Assembly: GCF_004362395.1 (NCBI RefSeq) | Contig: NZ_SNWE01000024.1 | Coordinates: 1-58,711 of the forward strand | DNA: 58,711 nt | Source of the DNA: Salegentibacter sp. 24 | GTDB taxonomy: Bacteria; Bacteroidota; Bacteroidia; Flavobacteriales; Flavobacteriaceae | Direction of reading: 5' to 3' | Shown here: piece after piece, positions 35,578 through 44,062 of the stretch | Position numbering within the stretch: the first letter of the stretch is position 1 | How the letters are laid out: the number at the start of each line of letters is the position of its first letter | Notes under the pieces: model-generated | Seen by the model: only the letters and a program-made list of their open reading frames with translations | What the model was told of the DNA's origin: nothing | Database searches by the model: none | Position numbers and translations under genes: made by a program

Positions 35578-36294
35578 ATGGATAATTTTCAAATTGAAAC
35601 CGCTCAAAATATAAGTATTGATCAGAATGTTGCTAGTGTGGGTGATCGAATCCTCGCCTTTATCGTTGATATGTTTATTATTGGTTTATATATTGTGATG
35701 AGTTCCCTTGCACTTGCAGGGACAGGATTAGATGCTTCCGGTCAATGGGTGTATTACCTGATTATGGGACTGCCTTCGTTGTTATACTATTTATTATGGG
35801 AAAGTTTATATAATGGTCAAACCCCTGGAAAGGCCGCTTTGCAAATTAGAGTCGTAAAATTAGATGGTAGCCGGCCGGCTTTTTCTGAATATTTAATAAG
35901 ATGGTTATTGCGTTTTATTGATATTTCTATTAGTAGTGGGGCTATTGCGGTAGTAACTATATTACTAAACGGTAAAGGGCAGCGTCTAGGTGATCTTGCT
36001 GCTAAAACCACGGTGATTTCTGAAAAACCAAGGACTAATTTAAGTCGAAGTTTAGCAGTCGATGTTCCGGAAGGCTATGTGCCAAAATATCCACAAGTCA
36101 GTGTTTTAAAGGATTCCGATGTACAGGATATTAAAAATCTTTACCAAACTGCCAGGAGAAACCAAAATCACCAACTTATTTTATCGCTTTCAGAAAAACT
36201 ATCAGAATTACTGGAGACACAACCGAAGGAATCGCCAATGGACTTTATTCAGCAGGTAATAACCGATTATAATTTTTACACCCAACGTGCTTAA
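35578..36294 (+). CDS. RDD family membrane protein
   Basis: A 238-residue protein of the RDD family with three membrane helices in the first 140 residues, starting with SVGDRILAFIVDMFIIGLYI and GQTPGKAALQIRVVKLDGSR. The last 70 residues are cytoplasmic and helical. RDD proteins are ion or solute antiporter-related membrane proteins often paired with SpoIIM and MoxR genes. It is divergent from the MoxR operon; the 35-base gap between the two starts must hold both ribosome-binding sites. Its stop codon abuts the stop of the convergent PPIase gene with no base between. Confidence 0.88.
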   Translation: MDNFQIETAQNISIDQNVASVGDRILAFIVDMFIIGLYIVMSSLALAGTGLDASGQWVYYLIMGLPSLLYYLLWESLYNGQTPGKAALQIRVVKLDGSRPAFSEYLIRWLLRFIDISISSGAIAVVTILLNGKGQRLGDLAAKTTVISEKPRTNLSRSLAVDVPEGYVPKYPQVSVLKDSDVQDIKNLYQTARRNQNHQLILSLSEKLSELLETQPKESPMDFIQQVITDYNFYTQRA

Positions 36295-37053
36295 TTAGTC
36301 AATCAGGTCAACTTCCATTTCCACATTATTAATAGGCCATTCCGACTGACCAGTTTTTACCTTTGCGATTTTTTCGGCTACATCCATTCCTTTGGTGACC
36401 CGTCCAAAGACAGTATGGTCATTATTCAAATGAGGTGTGCCGTTTTTATCCATGACGATAAAAAATTCAAAGGGAGAAGAAGCCTTACTCACGTTTTGTT
36501 CACTGTATTTTGCTGCTGAAAAAGCTCCATAAGTATGTTTATGACCGGCATTAAATTCACTTGGAATAAGATAGTCGCCAATATTAGATCTTTTTTTAGG
36601 GGTTGAAATATTATCTGAATTACCCCCCTGGATTACAAAACCAGGTGCAACGCGATGGAAATAAGTATTATCAAAATAGCCTTTCTTTACCAGCATAATA
36701 AAATTCGCACGATGTAGGGGGGTATCGCTATAAAGCATTATTTCAATATCACCAAAATTTGTGCTAATACGAACGCGGTTCTCAGGATTCTCTTTTCCGT
36801 ATTGGGTTAAAAAAGGAATAAGCTTTTCCTGGGGAATAGGAAATCGGTCGTCAGTCTCCGTAGTATCTAATTTCACTATTTTCTCTTTCTCAGCGTATAT
36901 TGCTTTTAAGGAATCTAATTTGGAAGTTTTAGGAGCTATAACTTCATTTTCAGAAGTAGTTTTGGAAGCGTTTTTACTGGAAGATTGCTTATCTTCACAA
37001 CTTGCGAAAAAAAGAATTAGGAATAAAGAAAAAATAGAAATAAGATTTCTCAT
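36295..37053 (-). CDS. Cyclophilin-type peptidyl-prolyl isomerase lipoprotein
   Basis: A 252-residue lipoprotein (lipobox FASC, Cys at 19). After a Ser/Thr/Lys-rich linker and a segment RFPIPQEKLIPFLTQYGKEN comes a cyclophilin domain (about residues 95-250): YFHRVAPGFVIQGGNSD, SSPFEFFIVM and NNDHTVFGRVTKGMDV. It catalyses prolyl cis-trans isomerisation in the periplasm. The start codon overlaps that of the divergent Nudix gene (CATG). A TAATTTTG box (37083-37090) sits inside the Nudix gene. Confidence 0.92.
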   Translation of the reverse strand: MRNLISIFSLFLILFFASCEDKQSSSKNASKTTSENEVIAPKTSKLDSLKAIYAEKEKIVKLDTTETDDRFPIPQEKLIPFLTQYGKENPENRVRISTNFGDIEIMLYSDTPLHRANFIMLVKKGYFDNTYFHRVAPGFVIQGGNSDNISTPKKRSNIGDYLIPSEFNAGHKHTYGAFSAAKYSEQNVSKASSPFEFFIVMDKNGTPHLNNDHTVFGRVTKGMDVAEKIAKVKTGQSEWPINNVEMEVDLID

Positions 37054-37693
37054 GGATTTTCAGGATTTTAAAGACAGGATTCCAAAATTAAAAAAAATTG
37101 TCCTTCCGGGAGAAAGGGCGCATCATAAATTAATGCCGGGTAATCGAAGTAAAGCGATGGAAAATCTTGATGTTGATAGCCTTCAGCCTAATAGGGCTGG
37201 GGTTATGGCTGTTTTTTACCCTGATATTTTTGATAGAACCCACCTCGTTTTAATTTTAAGAAAAACCTACAAAGGTGTTCATTCAAATCAAATTGGTTTT
37301 CCGGGTGGACGTGTGGAACCTGAAGATGAGAATCTGGAACAAACTGCCTTGCGAGAAACCGAAGAAGAAGTTGGGATTCCCAGAAGTAAAATTAAGGTAA
37401 TAAAGGAACTTACACGCTTATATATTCCCCCAAGTAATTTCTGGGTACAACCTTATTTGGGTTTGCTGGAAGAAACACCGACTTTAACACCACAGGTAAG
37501 TGAAGTAGAGCGAATTTTAGAAGTGGATTTAGATCATTTTCTGGATCATTCTAATTTTGTAAAGCAAGAATTGAGTACCAGTTATTCTAACAAAATGATC
37601 GTTCCCGCATTTAAATTAAATGAACAAATTGTTTGGGGAGCTACAGGGATGATGCTAAGCGAAATAAGGGAAATCTTTAGAGAAAGCTTTTAA
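37052..37693 (+). CDS. NUDIX hydrolase, probable CoA pyrophosphatase
   Basis: A 213-residue Nudix enzyme. The Nudix box is GGRVEPEDENLEQTALRETE followed by EEVGIP, and the segment before it, LRKTYKGVHSNQIGFPGG, is the UPF0035-type signature that marks CoA pyrophosphatases (NudL/YeaB). Expected to hydrolyse CoA and its derivatives. The start MDFQDFKDRIPKL matches the usual start of flavobacterial relatives although it overlaps the PPIase start codon. The open frame extends upstream antisense to the PPIase gene without homology. Confidence 0.9.
   Translation: MDFQDFKDRIPKLKKIVLPGERAHHKLMPGNRSKAMENLDVDSLQPNRAGVMAVFYPDIFDRTHLVLILRKTYKGVHSNQIGFPGGRVEPEDENLEQTALRETEEEVGIPRSKIKVIKELTRLYIPPSNFWVQPYLGLLEETPTLTPQVSEVERILEVDLDHFLDHSNFVKQELSTSYSNKMIVPAFKLNEQIVWGATGMMLSEIREIFRESF
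37083..37090 (-). promoter_or_regulatory. -7 promoter element of the PPIase gene (TAATTTTG), inside the Nudix gene
   Basis: An exact TAnnTTTG match on the minus strand, 29 bases before the PPIase ATG. Because the two starts overlap, any promoter must lie in the other gene. No TTG was found at -33. Confidence 0.4.
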
Positions 37694-37707
37694 AAACTAA
37701 GAATTAC

Positions 37708-37715
37708 TATATTTG
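37708..37715 (+). promoter_or_regulatory. -7 promoter element of the PlsC-like gene (TATATTTG)
   Basis: An exact TAnnTTTG match 15 bases after the Nudix stop. The leader to the ATG at 37791 is about 70 bases and contains an inverted repeat GCTAAC/GTTAGC (37751-37756 with 37766-37771). No TTG is seen at the -33 position. Confidence 0.5.
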
Positions 37716-37790
37716 CGCGGGTTAATTTTTAAGAATTGTTGAATATGTAAGCTAACTGGTTAAGGGTTAGCAGGGACTGAAATTTAAACT

Positions 37791-38588
37791 ATGGGATTAT
37801 TAAAAAGAAATCCGTTTGGACATATTTTATTTCTGAAAAAGTGGCTTATCCGTATTTTCGGATTATTAACCCATCGACGATATCGCGGTTATAATGAATT
37901 AAATATTGAAGGCTCAGATATCATTAAAAATCTTCCTGATACCAATGTGCTTTTTGTTTCCAACCACCAAACTTATTTCGCCGATGTCACCGCAATGTTT
38001 CACGTTTTCAACGCCAGCCTCAGCGGTAGGGTAGATTCAATTAAAAACATAGGCTATATTTGGCAGCCAAAACTCAATATATATTACGTGGCTGCCAAGG
38101 AAACCATGAATGCCGGTTTGCTTTATAGGATTATGGCCTATGCGGGAGCCGTTAGTGTAGAAAGAACCTGGCGTGCAAAAGGTGAAGAAGTCGAACGTAA
38201 GGTAAATCCAGACGATACCAAGAATATTGGAATAGCCCTTGAAGATGGCTGGGTGATCACCTTTCCACAGGGAACCACCAAACCTTTTAAACCCATTAGA
38301 AAAGGAACTGCTCATATAATTAAACAATACAAACCAGTGGTAATTCCTATAGTGATTGATGGGTTTAGACGCTCATTTGATAAGAAAGGAATAAGGGTGA
38401 AGAAACGTGGAATTCTACAAACGATGCAAATTAAGGAACCCCTTGAAATAGATTATGAAAATGATTCCATAGAAGAGATTGTAAGTAAACTGGAATACGC
38501 CATAGAGCAACACCCTTCCTTCCTTAAAGTAATTCCTTCTGAAGCGCTAGAGGATATGGAAGAATTAAATAAAAAAAGAGAATATTAG
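37791..38588 (+). CDS. Lysophospholipid acyltransferase family protein (PlsC-like)
   Basis: A 265-residue acyltransferase. Motif I reads NHQTYFAD (H and D conserved, standard NHxxxxD), motif III FPQGTTKPF (FPEGT variant with Gln for Glu), and motif IV VIPIVIDGFRR. It should transfer acyl chains to lysophosphatidic acid or another lysolipid at the inner membrane. The N-terminus has no signal. The gene is six bases upstream of a pseudouridine synthase gene. Confidence 0.87.
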   Translation: MGLLKRNPFGHILFLKKWLIRIFGLLTHRRYRGYNELNIEGSDIIKNLPDTNVLFVSNHQTYFADVTAMFHVFNASLSGRVDSIKNIGYIWQPKLNIYYVAAKETMNAGLLYRIMAYAGAVSVERTWRAKGEEVERKVNPDDTKNIGIALEDGWVITFPQGTTKPFKPIRKGTAHIIKQYKPVVIPIVIDGFRRSFDKKGIRVKKRGILQTMQIKEPLEIDYENDSIEEIVSKLEYAIEQHPSFLKVIPSEALEDMEELNKKREY

Positions 38589-38594
38589 CCTTGA

Positions 38595-39413
38595 TTGTCA
38601 GGAATCCGGAAAAACAAAAATTTGCAACCCAAACGCTATTTTTATCTTATTAAAGTTCAGTATTTAGGTTACCGCTTGCATGGTTGGCAAAAGCAACCCC
38701 ATGTAAAGACGGTAGAGGAGCTCATAACAAAAACCTTGCGGTATGTTATGCCTACTGAAAAATTTAAAATTCTAGGTAGCAGTAGAACTGATGCCATGGT
38801 CTCAGCTCAGGAATCGGCCTTTGAACTGTTTCTTGACTACGAGCCTCTATCAGATTTTGATGAGTTTTTAGAGGAATTCAATCTAAATTTACCTCAGGAT
38901 ATTAGAGCACTCTCTATTGTTGAGGTAGATTCAAAGTTCAATATTATTCAACATCCAAAACTAAAAGAATATGCTTATTTCTTTAGTTTTGGTGAAAAAA
39001 ATCATCCATTTTGCGCACCCTTAATGGCAAATTTTCAATTCGATCTTGATATTGAACTAATGAAAAAAGGCGCAAAAATTTTTGAGGGAAAACACCAGTT
39101 TAGGAATTACTGCGTTCGGGTTTCAGAAAATAGTATGTTTGAAAGAGAGATCGCGGTATCAAAATTGGTTGAAAACACTGAAATAACTGCCAGTTTTTTT
39201 CCTAAGCGGTCTTATATTTTTCATATTCATAGTGCCGGATTTCTAAGACATCAGGTTCGATTAATGATGGGTGCTTTATTACAGCTTGGAAAGGGGGAAC
39301 TGACTTTAGAAGATTTGGAAAACAGCTTGAAGCCCGGGGTTGAAATGCAAATGGATTATATAGTGCCGGCTTCCGGATTGCTTTTAAACAAAATTGGACT
39401 CGAAGATTTTTAA
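38595..39413 (+). CDS. TruA-family tRNA pseudouridine synthase, divergent
   Basis: A TruA-type protein, 272 residues from the first TTG or 263 from a second in-frame TTG at 38622; no ATG fits the N-terminus. Family motifs: RYFYLIKVQYLGYRLHGWQ, the catalytic loop GSSRTDAMVSAQ with the conserved catalytic Asp (D66) and HQVRLMMGALLQLGKGE near the C-terminus. The loop departs from the canonical GRTDAGVHA (Met and Ser at the last Gly/His positions), so this looks like a second, diverged paralogue and its target site is uncertain. Its stop shares TTAA with the stop of convergent recQ. Confidence 0.82.
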   Translation: MSGIRKNKNLQPKRYFYLIKVQYLGYRLHGWQKQPHVKTVEELITKTLRYVMPTEKFKILGSSRTDAMVSAQESAFELFLDYEPLSDFDEFLEEFNLNLPQDIRALSIVEVDSKFNIIQHPKLKEYAYFFSFGEKNHPFCAPLMANFQFDLDIELMKKGAKIFEGKHQFRNYCVRVSENSMFEREIAVSKLVENTEITASFFPKRSYIFHIHSAGFLRHQVRLMMGALLQLGKGELTLEDLENSLKPGVEMQMDYIVPASGLLLNKIGLEDF

Positions 39414-41527
39414 TCTTTTGCTTGTTCTTTTTCTAAAACAGCTAATGCTAAGCGTATAGTACCATAATCCATGGCTTCCTCAAAATGCTGGAAATATGGT
39501 TTCAAACCTTCAGGATTTCCAAGTTCTTCTTTTGCCTTTTTTATAGCCTTAAAATCGGATTTTGAAATGTATTTCAAAGGTTCCACATCCTCATCTTCGG
39601 CATACAACTTTGCTAAATGGGAATAAATGGTAGTAAGAGCTAATTCTCGTTTCCTGGCGATTTCCTCTAAACTTAAATCTTTGCCCAATAAGGCTAATGT
39701 GGTTTTATAAGTATTAGCTTGTTTGCGCTTTTTGGTAGTTTTTTTTTCTTTGTTAAACGCAATGATTTCTTTAATGAATTCATACCCGTAATCCTGCATT
39801 TTTTGTCTACCTACGCCGTTAATCTGAAGAAATTCGTCATCGGTAACCGGCCGCGATTTTTCCATCTGTTTTAAGGTCGCGTCATTAAATATAAGATAAG
39901 CAGGTATCTCTTCTTCTCTGGCGATTTTCAATCTTAATTGCCTTAATTTCTCAAAAAGGGAATTATTTGAAGTGCTTTCGGAAATATCATTTTCTTCTGC
40001 GAGTTTGAATTTTTTCCGATCTGGAACTTTTGCGAGTTGTACTTTTCCGCCTTCAAAAAGTACGGTTTTTGCCAATGAGGTGAGCTGTAAATTATTGCCC
40101 CTGTGAAAAGCAATTTCTAAATAACCGAGATTGATCAGTTGAATAATATATTGCTGCCAGTGATGCCACGAGGTATCTTTTCCAATCCCGAAGGTTTTAA
40201 TTTTTTGATAATTTTTACTGAAGACAGCTTCATTCTGTGAGCCGCGAAGCACATCTATCACTAAAGTGATAGGTTCACTTTCTTTGAGCCTGAAGATACA
40301 GGATAAGGCCTTTTGCGCAATAATGGTTCCATCAAAAAACTGCGGAGGATTTTTACATATATCGCAATTGCCACAATTTTCCTTTTTTAATTCTCCAAAA
40401 TAACTTAGAAGAATTTTTCTTCGGCAACTTAAAGCTTCCGAATATTGTTTCATCCGATCCAGTTTGGCGAGCTGGACTTCCTGGTTTCCAGAATTTGAAG
40501 CGAACTTTTGTAATTGAACCACATCGGCATAACTATGAAAGAGGATTGTTTCCGAAGGCAAACCGTCCCGTCCAGCTCGGCCAATTTCCTGGTAATAGCC
40601 TTCCAAGTTTTTAGGCATATTATAATGAATCACCCAGCGAATATTTGATTTATCGATACCCATCCCAAAGGCAATGGTGGCACAAATGATCTTAGAATTA
40701 TCGTTGATGAAATTATCCTGAATTTCAATCCGTTTTTCCGGCGACAAACCTGCGTGATAAGCTTCGGCTTCAAATCCTTGACGCCGCAGTTTTTCAGAAA
40801 TTTCTTCGGTGTTTTTCCTGCTTAAACAATAAATAATACCACTTTCATTGCTTCGGGTTTTTATGAAATTGGTGATTTGTTCAAATCGCTTAATTCCCGG
40901 ACGAACATCTAAACTAAGATTTTTGCGGTCGAAAGAAGCAGTGTGTTTTTCAGCGCTGGTAATATTTAGTTGTTTGCAAATATCTTCTCGTGTAGCTTTA
41001 TCCGCTGTAGCTGTTAAGGCAATCATTGGTGTATTGGGGAAGCGGTTTTTAAGATAACCAAGTTGGGTATAGGCGGGGCGAAAATCGTGACCCCAGCTAG
41101 AAATACAATGTGCTTCATCTACCGCTATCAAACTGATTTTGCCATCGCTCAAAAAGCGGTCTACAAATTGTAAACTTTCAGGCGCAACGTAGAGTAACTT
41201 TAAAGTCTTTGAATCAATTTTTTTGAAGATTTCCTGCTGTTGATTTTCTGTTTGGCTACTGTTTAGAAATGCTGCAGCAACCCCATTAGCGGTAAGTCCG
41301 TCCACCTGGTCTTTCATTAAAGCGATCAGTGGAGAAATCACCAAAGTAATTTCCGGAAGTAAAATGGCGGGAAGTTGGTAACATATGGATTTACCTCCCC
41401 CGGTTGGCATGATCACCAGGTTATCTTTTCCTTCAAAAATCGAATCGATAACTTTTTTTTGAAGTGGTCTGAAACTATCAAAACCAAAATATTCCTTTAG
41501 CGTATGTAAAACCCTGGTATTTTCCAT
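39410..41527 (-). CDS. recQ: ATP-dependent DNA helicase RecQ
   Basis: A 705-residue RecQ, a 3'-5' DNA helicase of recombination and fork repair. Motifs: the FRPLQKKVIDSIFEG Q motif, Walker A MPTGGGKSICYQLP, DEAH box AVDEAHCISSWGHDFRPAY, motif VI QEIGRAGRDGLPS, the RecQ zinc-binding Cys set (SCRRKILLSYFGE, CGNCDICKNP), winged helix and an HRDC domain near 520-600 (LRLKIAREEEIPAYLIFNDA). I start it at the ATG of MENTRVLHTLKE, because an exact promoter lies just before it. Confidence 0.96.
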   Translation of the reverse strand: MENTRVLHTLKEYFGFDSFRPLQKKVIDSIFEGKDNLVIMPTGGGKSICYQLPAILLPEITLVISPLIALMKDQVDGLTANGVAAAFLNSSQTENQQQEIFKKIDSKTLKLLYVAPESLQFVDRFLSDGKISLIAVDEAHCISSWGHDFRPAYTQLGYLKNRFPNTPMIALTATADKATREDICKQLNITSAEKHTASFDRKNLSLDVRPGIKRFEQITNFIKTRSNESGIIYCLSRKNTEEISEKLRRQGFEAEAYHAGLSPEKRIEIQDNFINDNSKIICATIAFGMGIDKSNIRWVIHYNMPKNLEGYYQEIGRAGRDGLPSETILFHSYADVVQLQKFASNSGNQEVQLAKLDRMKQYSEALSCRRKILLSYFGELKKENCGNCDICKNPPQFFDGTIIAQKALSCIFRLKESEPITLVIDVLRGSQNEAVFSKNYQKIKTFGIGKDTSWHHWQQYIIQLINLGYLEIAFHRGNNLQLTSLAKTVLFEGGKVQLAKVPDRKKFKLAEENDISESTSNNSLFEKLRQLRLKIAREEEIPAYLIFNDATLKQMEKSRPVTDDEFLQINGVGRQKMQDYGYEFIKEIIAFNKEKKTTKKRKQANTYKTTLALLGKDLSLEEIARKRELALTTIYSHLAKLYAEDEDVEPLKYISKSDFKAIKKAKEELGNPEGLKPYFQHFEEAMDYGTIRLALAVLEKEQAKD

Positions 41528-41532
41528 AGTCG

Positions 41533-41562
41533 CAAAGTTAGCCCAATGTGACAAATCACAAA
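41533..41562 (-). promoter_or_regulatory. Promoter of recQ (TTTG-N18-TAACTTTG), five bases before the ATG
   Basis: On the minus strand TTTG (41562-41559), 18 bases, then TAACTTTG (41540-41533). Only five bases separate the -7 box from the ATG at 41527, so the transcript should be leaderless or nearly so. The promoter also excludes the longer alternative start at 41554. Confidence 0.7.
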
Positions 41563-41648
41563 CTGGAATACATTTAAATTAGAAGAATCATTTAATTTTA
41601 ACTTTGGTTTATATTTAGGGCATCCCAGATGATAAACTCCAATAGAAT

Positions 41649-42581
41649 TTAAAGATCGTAGGCTACATAAGCCTGATTAATGACCCTGAAGTTTGAATTT
41701 TCATTGATAACATTTTCAAAAGCCAGATAATCTATCCATACAAAACCGCTGTCTCCCCAACCTATTCCCCAAGAATTCACTACTTTAAAAGCATTAAAAT
41801 CATCATTGAAACCAACCACCAACATTGCGTGGCAGGTTACGTTCTCATAATCTATGTTATGGGGGCGATAGGCCGTTAGACCAAAATTATCCGTTACTCC
41901 AAATTCAGGAGAAAGTACAGTGCCGATGATAACTGGTTGTTGTTGGGTGAGCAGGGTTTTTATTTCTGCCACCATGTTTTCTCCACTTAGTGCTTTAAAA
42001 TCTGCTATTTTGGCTTCGCCAGCTGCTTGAATTACATCTTCTTCAGGTTGGGTATTACAATCATTTTCGTAATACGGGAATATTTCTAAAGCGGCAACTC
42101 CCTGTTCTTCGATTATTGCTAAGGTAGCTGCAATGGAGGTTCCTCCGCACTCACTGTCAGTTAGTTGATTATAAGTGTATGATGGACTGAAAATCGTATT
42201 ATCAGAATAGGGCAAACCAGATTGAATTTTTTCCTGGAATGATTTCATATAATAACTCGTGGCCCAGGATGAACAAGAACCTAGATCCCCCTGGTTCCCC
42301 ACGGGTGGAAGAAATTCAGATAAATCAAAAGCATCAGGTAGGGTATCAGGGATACTAAGAGCACTTAGTAAATTTTCAGTATCAACATTGTAATCTCCTG
42401 TACCGGTGCATTCTAGTCCAGTAAAATAAACCTCTCCATTTTCTGCTACAAATCTTTGATCGATCTCTTGTGGATTTTCAGGTAATATAGGATTTCCGGT
42501 AGGGTCTAAATCGTTCCTGTCTTTATAACATCCCGATAGGCTAAATATTAATATTAATAGGAATACATTTAATTTTTTCAT
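41649..42581 (-). CDS. Papain-like (C1 family) cysteine peptidase lipoprotein
   Basis: A 310-residue lipoprotein (lipobox LSGC, Cys at 18) with a C1A peptidase domain. The active-site residues are Q97 (VGNQGDLGS), nucleophile C103 (GSCSSWATSYYM), H251 (CHAMLVVGF) and N269 (VVNSWGIGWGDSGF). Order and spacing are those of a complete papain family enzyme. A pro-region of about 80 residues, including a Pro/Asn-rich segment, precedes it. It is likely exported to the periplasm or cell surface. No inhibitor gene is adjacent. Confidence 0.92.
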   Translation of the reverse strand: MKKLNVFLLILIFSLSGCYKDRNDLDPTGNPILPENPQEIDQRFVAENGEVYFTGLECTGTGDYNVDTENLLSALSIPDTLPDAFDLSEFLPPVGNQGDLGSCSSWATSYYMKSFQEKIQSGLPYSDNTIFSPSYTYNQLTDSECGGTSIAATLAIIEEQGVAALEIFPYYENDCNTQPEEDVIQAAGEAKIADFKALSGENMVAEIKTLLTQQQPVIIGTVLSPEFGVTDNFGLTAYRPHNIDYENVTCHAMLVVGFNDDFNAFKVVNSWGIGWGDSGFVWIDYLAFENVINENSNFRVINQAYVAYDL

Positions 42582-42775
42582 CGCATATGGATTTTTAATG
42601 AATCTTCAGGGAATTATTTTAGGTAGTATTAGCAAACTAATTTTTCCCTGGGTTTTTAATAATACTTAACATCAATAAACATACTAATATTATAGATGGG
42701 GTAAAAAAAATGAATATTCGGAATAAAATCGGAGCGTAGCAATAAAAGAAATTAGTGACGACAATAGAAAATCCG

Positions 42776-42783
42776 TACATTTG
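42776..42783 (+). promoter_or_regulatory. -7 promoter element of ychF (TACATTTG)
   Basis: An exact TAnnTTTG match, 21 bases before the ATG at 42805. It rules out the longer upstream start at 42781, which would lie inside it. The -33 position holds TTAG, not TTG. Confidence 0.6.
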
Positions 42784-42804
42784 CAGCCGCAAAAAATCAT
42801 TACT

Positions 42805-43899
42805 ATGAAAGCCGGAATTGTAGGATTACCAAATGTGGGAAAATCAACCCTTTTTAATTGCCTTTCTAACGCTAAGGCACAAAGTGCCAACTTTCCATTT
42901 TGTACTATAGAACCTAACGTGGGAGTGGTAAATGTACCAGATACAAGGATCCAGAGATTGGAAAATTTGGTCAAACCCGAAAAAGTCCAACCAGCTACTG
43001 TAGAGATCGTTGATATTGCAGGACTTGTTAAAGGGGCTAGTAAAGGTGAAGGCCTGGGTAATCAATTTTTAGGCAATATTCGGGAAACTGATGCAATTCT
43101 GCACGTTCTACGTTGCTTTGACAATGATAACATTGTACATGTGGATGGTTCTATAGATCCTATCCGTGATAAAGAGACTATAGATATGGAACTTCAGCTC
43201 AAGGACCTGGAAACAACCGATAAGAAATTGGAGAAAGTAAAACGTGCTGCGCGAACTGGCAATAAGGAGGCTCAGAAGGAAGAGGCTGCACTAAGCAAAG
43301 TTAAAGAAGGTTTGGAAGCAGGGAAATCGGTTAGGGCGATAAATTTAACCGAGGAGGAACGGAAAGACTTTATAAAACCACTTCAGTTCATCACCGACAA
43401 GCCAGTGATGTATGTTTGTAATGTAGATGAAGATTCTGCGGTTTCGGGAAATGCCCATGTGGATAAAGTAAGGGAAGCTGTAAAAGAAGAAAATGCAGAG
43501 GTGCTGGTACTTGCAGTAGGAACTGAAGCTGATATTACTGAACTTGATGATTTTGAAGAACGTCAAATGTTCCTGCAGGATATTGGTCTTGAGGAACCTG
43601 GTTCGGCAAAGTTGATACGCGGAGCATACCAGCTTTTAAATTTACAGACTTATTTTACTGCCGGTGTTAAGGAAGTTCGAGCCTGGACTATTCCCGTTGG
43701 TTCTACTGCACCCCAAGCTGCGGGTGTGATCCATACCGATTTTGAAAAAGGGTTTATTAGAGCCGAAGTAATTTCTTATACCGATTTTGATCATTTCGGC
43801 AGTGAGGCCAAAGTAAAAGAAGCTGGAAAGATGCGGGTAGAGGGGAAGGAATACATCGTGCAAGATGGCGATATTATGCATTTCAGGTTTAATGTTTAA
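42805..43899 (+). CDS. ychF: Redox-regulated ATPase YchF (Obg-like GTPase family)
   Basis: A 364-residue P-loop protein. G1 [13 protein letters not shown]3 [16 protein letters not shown] and the TGS-type C-terminal domain ([15 protein letters not shown], then [14 protein letters not shown]) identify YchF, an ATP-preferring ribosome-associated regulator with a coiled-coil between residues 120 and 190. Length matches the family (363 in Escherichia coli). Start chosen at [12 protein letters not shown]. Confidence 0.96.
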   Translation: MKAGIVGLPNVGKSTLFNCLSNAKAQSANFPFCTIEPNVGVVNVPDTRIQRLENLVKPEKVQPATVEIVDIAGLVKGASKGEGLGNQFLGNIRETDAILHVLRCFDNDNIVHVDGSIDPIRDKETIDMELQLKDLETTDKKLEKVKRAARTGNKEAQKEEAALSKVKEGLEAGKSVRAINLTEEERKDFIKPLQFITDKPVMYVCNVDEDSAVSGNAHVDKVREAVKEENAEVLVLAVGTEADITELDDFEERQMFLQDIGLEEPGSAKLIRGAYQLLNLQTYFTAGVKEVRAWTIPVGSTAPQAAGVIHTDFEKGFIRAEVISYTDFDHFGSEAKVKEAGKMRVEGKEYIVQDGDIMHFRFNV

Positions 43900-44062
43900 T
43901 TTCTTATTTTAAGATATATTTTATTTTTTCGCTATATTCTAGTTAGAATTAACTAAAATTAAAATTTGATCTAAAAGTTTTAAAAATAGTTTATCATTAT
44001 GATTATCTAGAACGGTTATTTATTTCCTAATTTTAATCTAAACAACCAAAATTTTAGAGATA

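Noticed and set aside
29449-36294. A defence island built on MoxR, DUF58 and RecQ
   Set aside because: The gene set is a standard Bacteroidota membrane locus; no nuclease, methylase, reverse transcriptase or other effector module is present.
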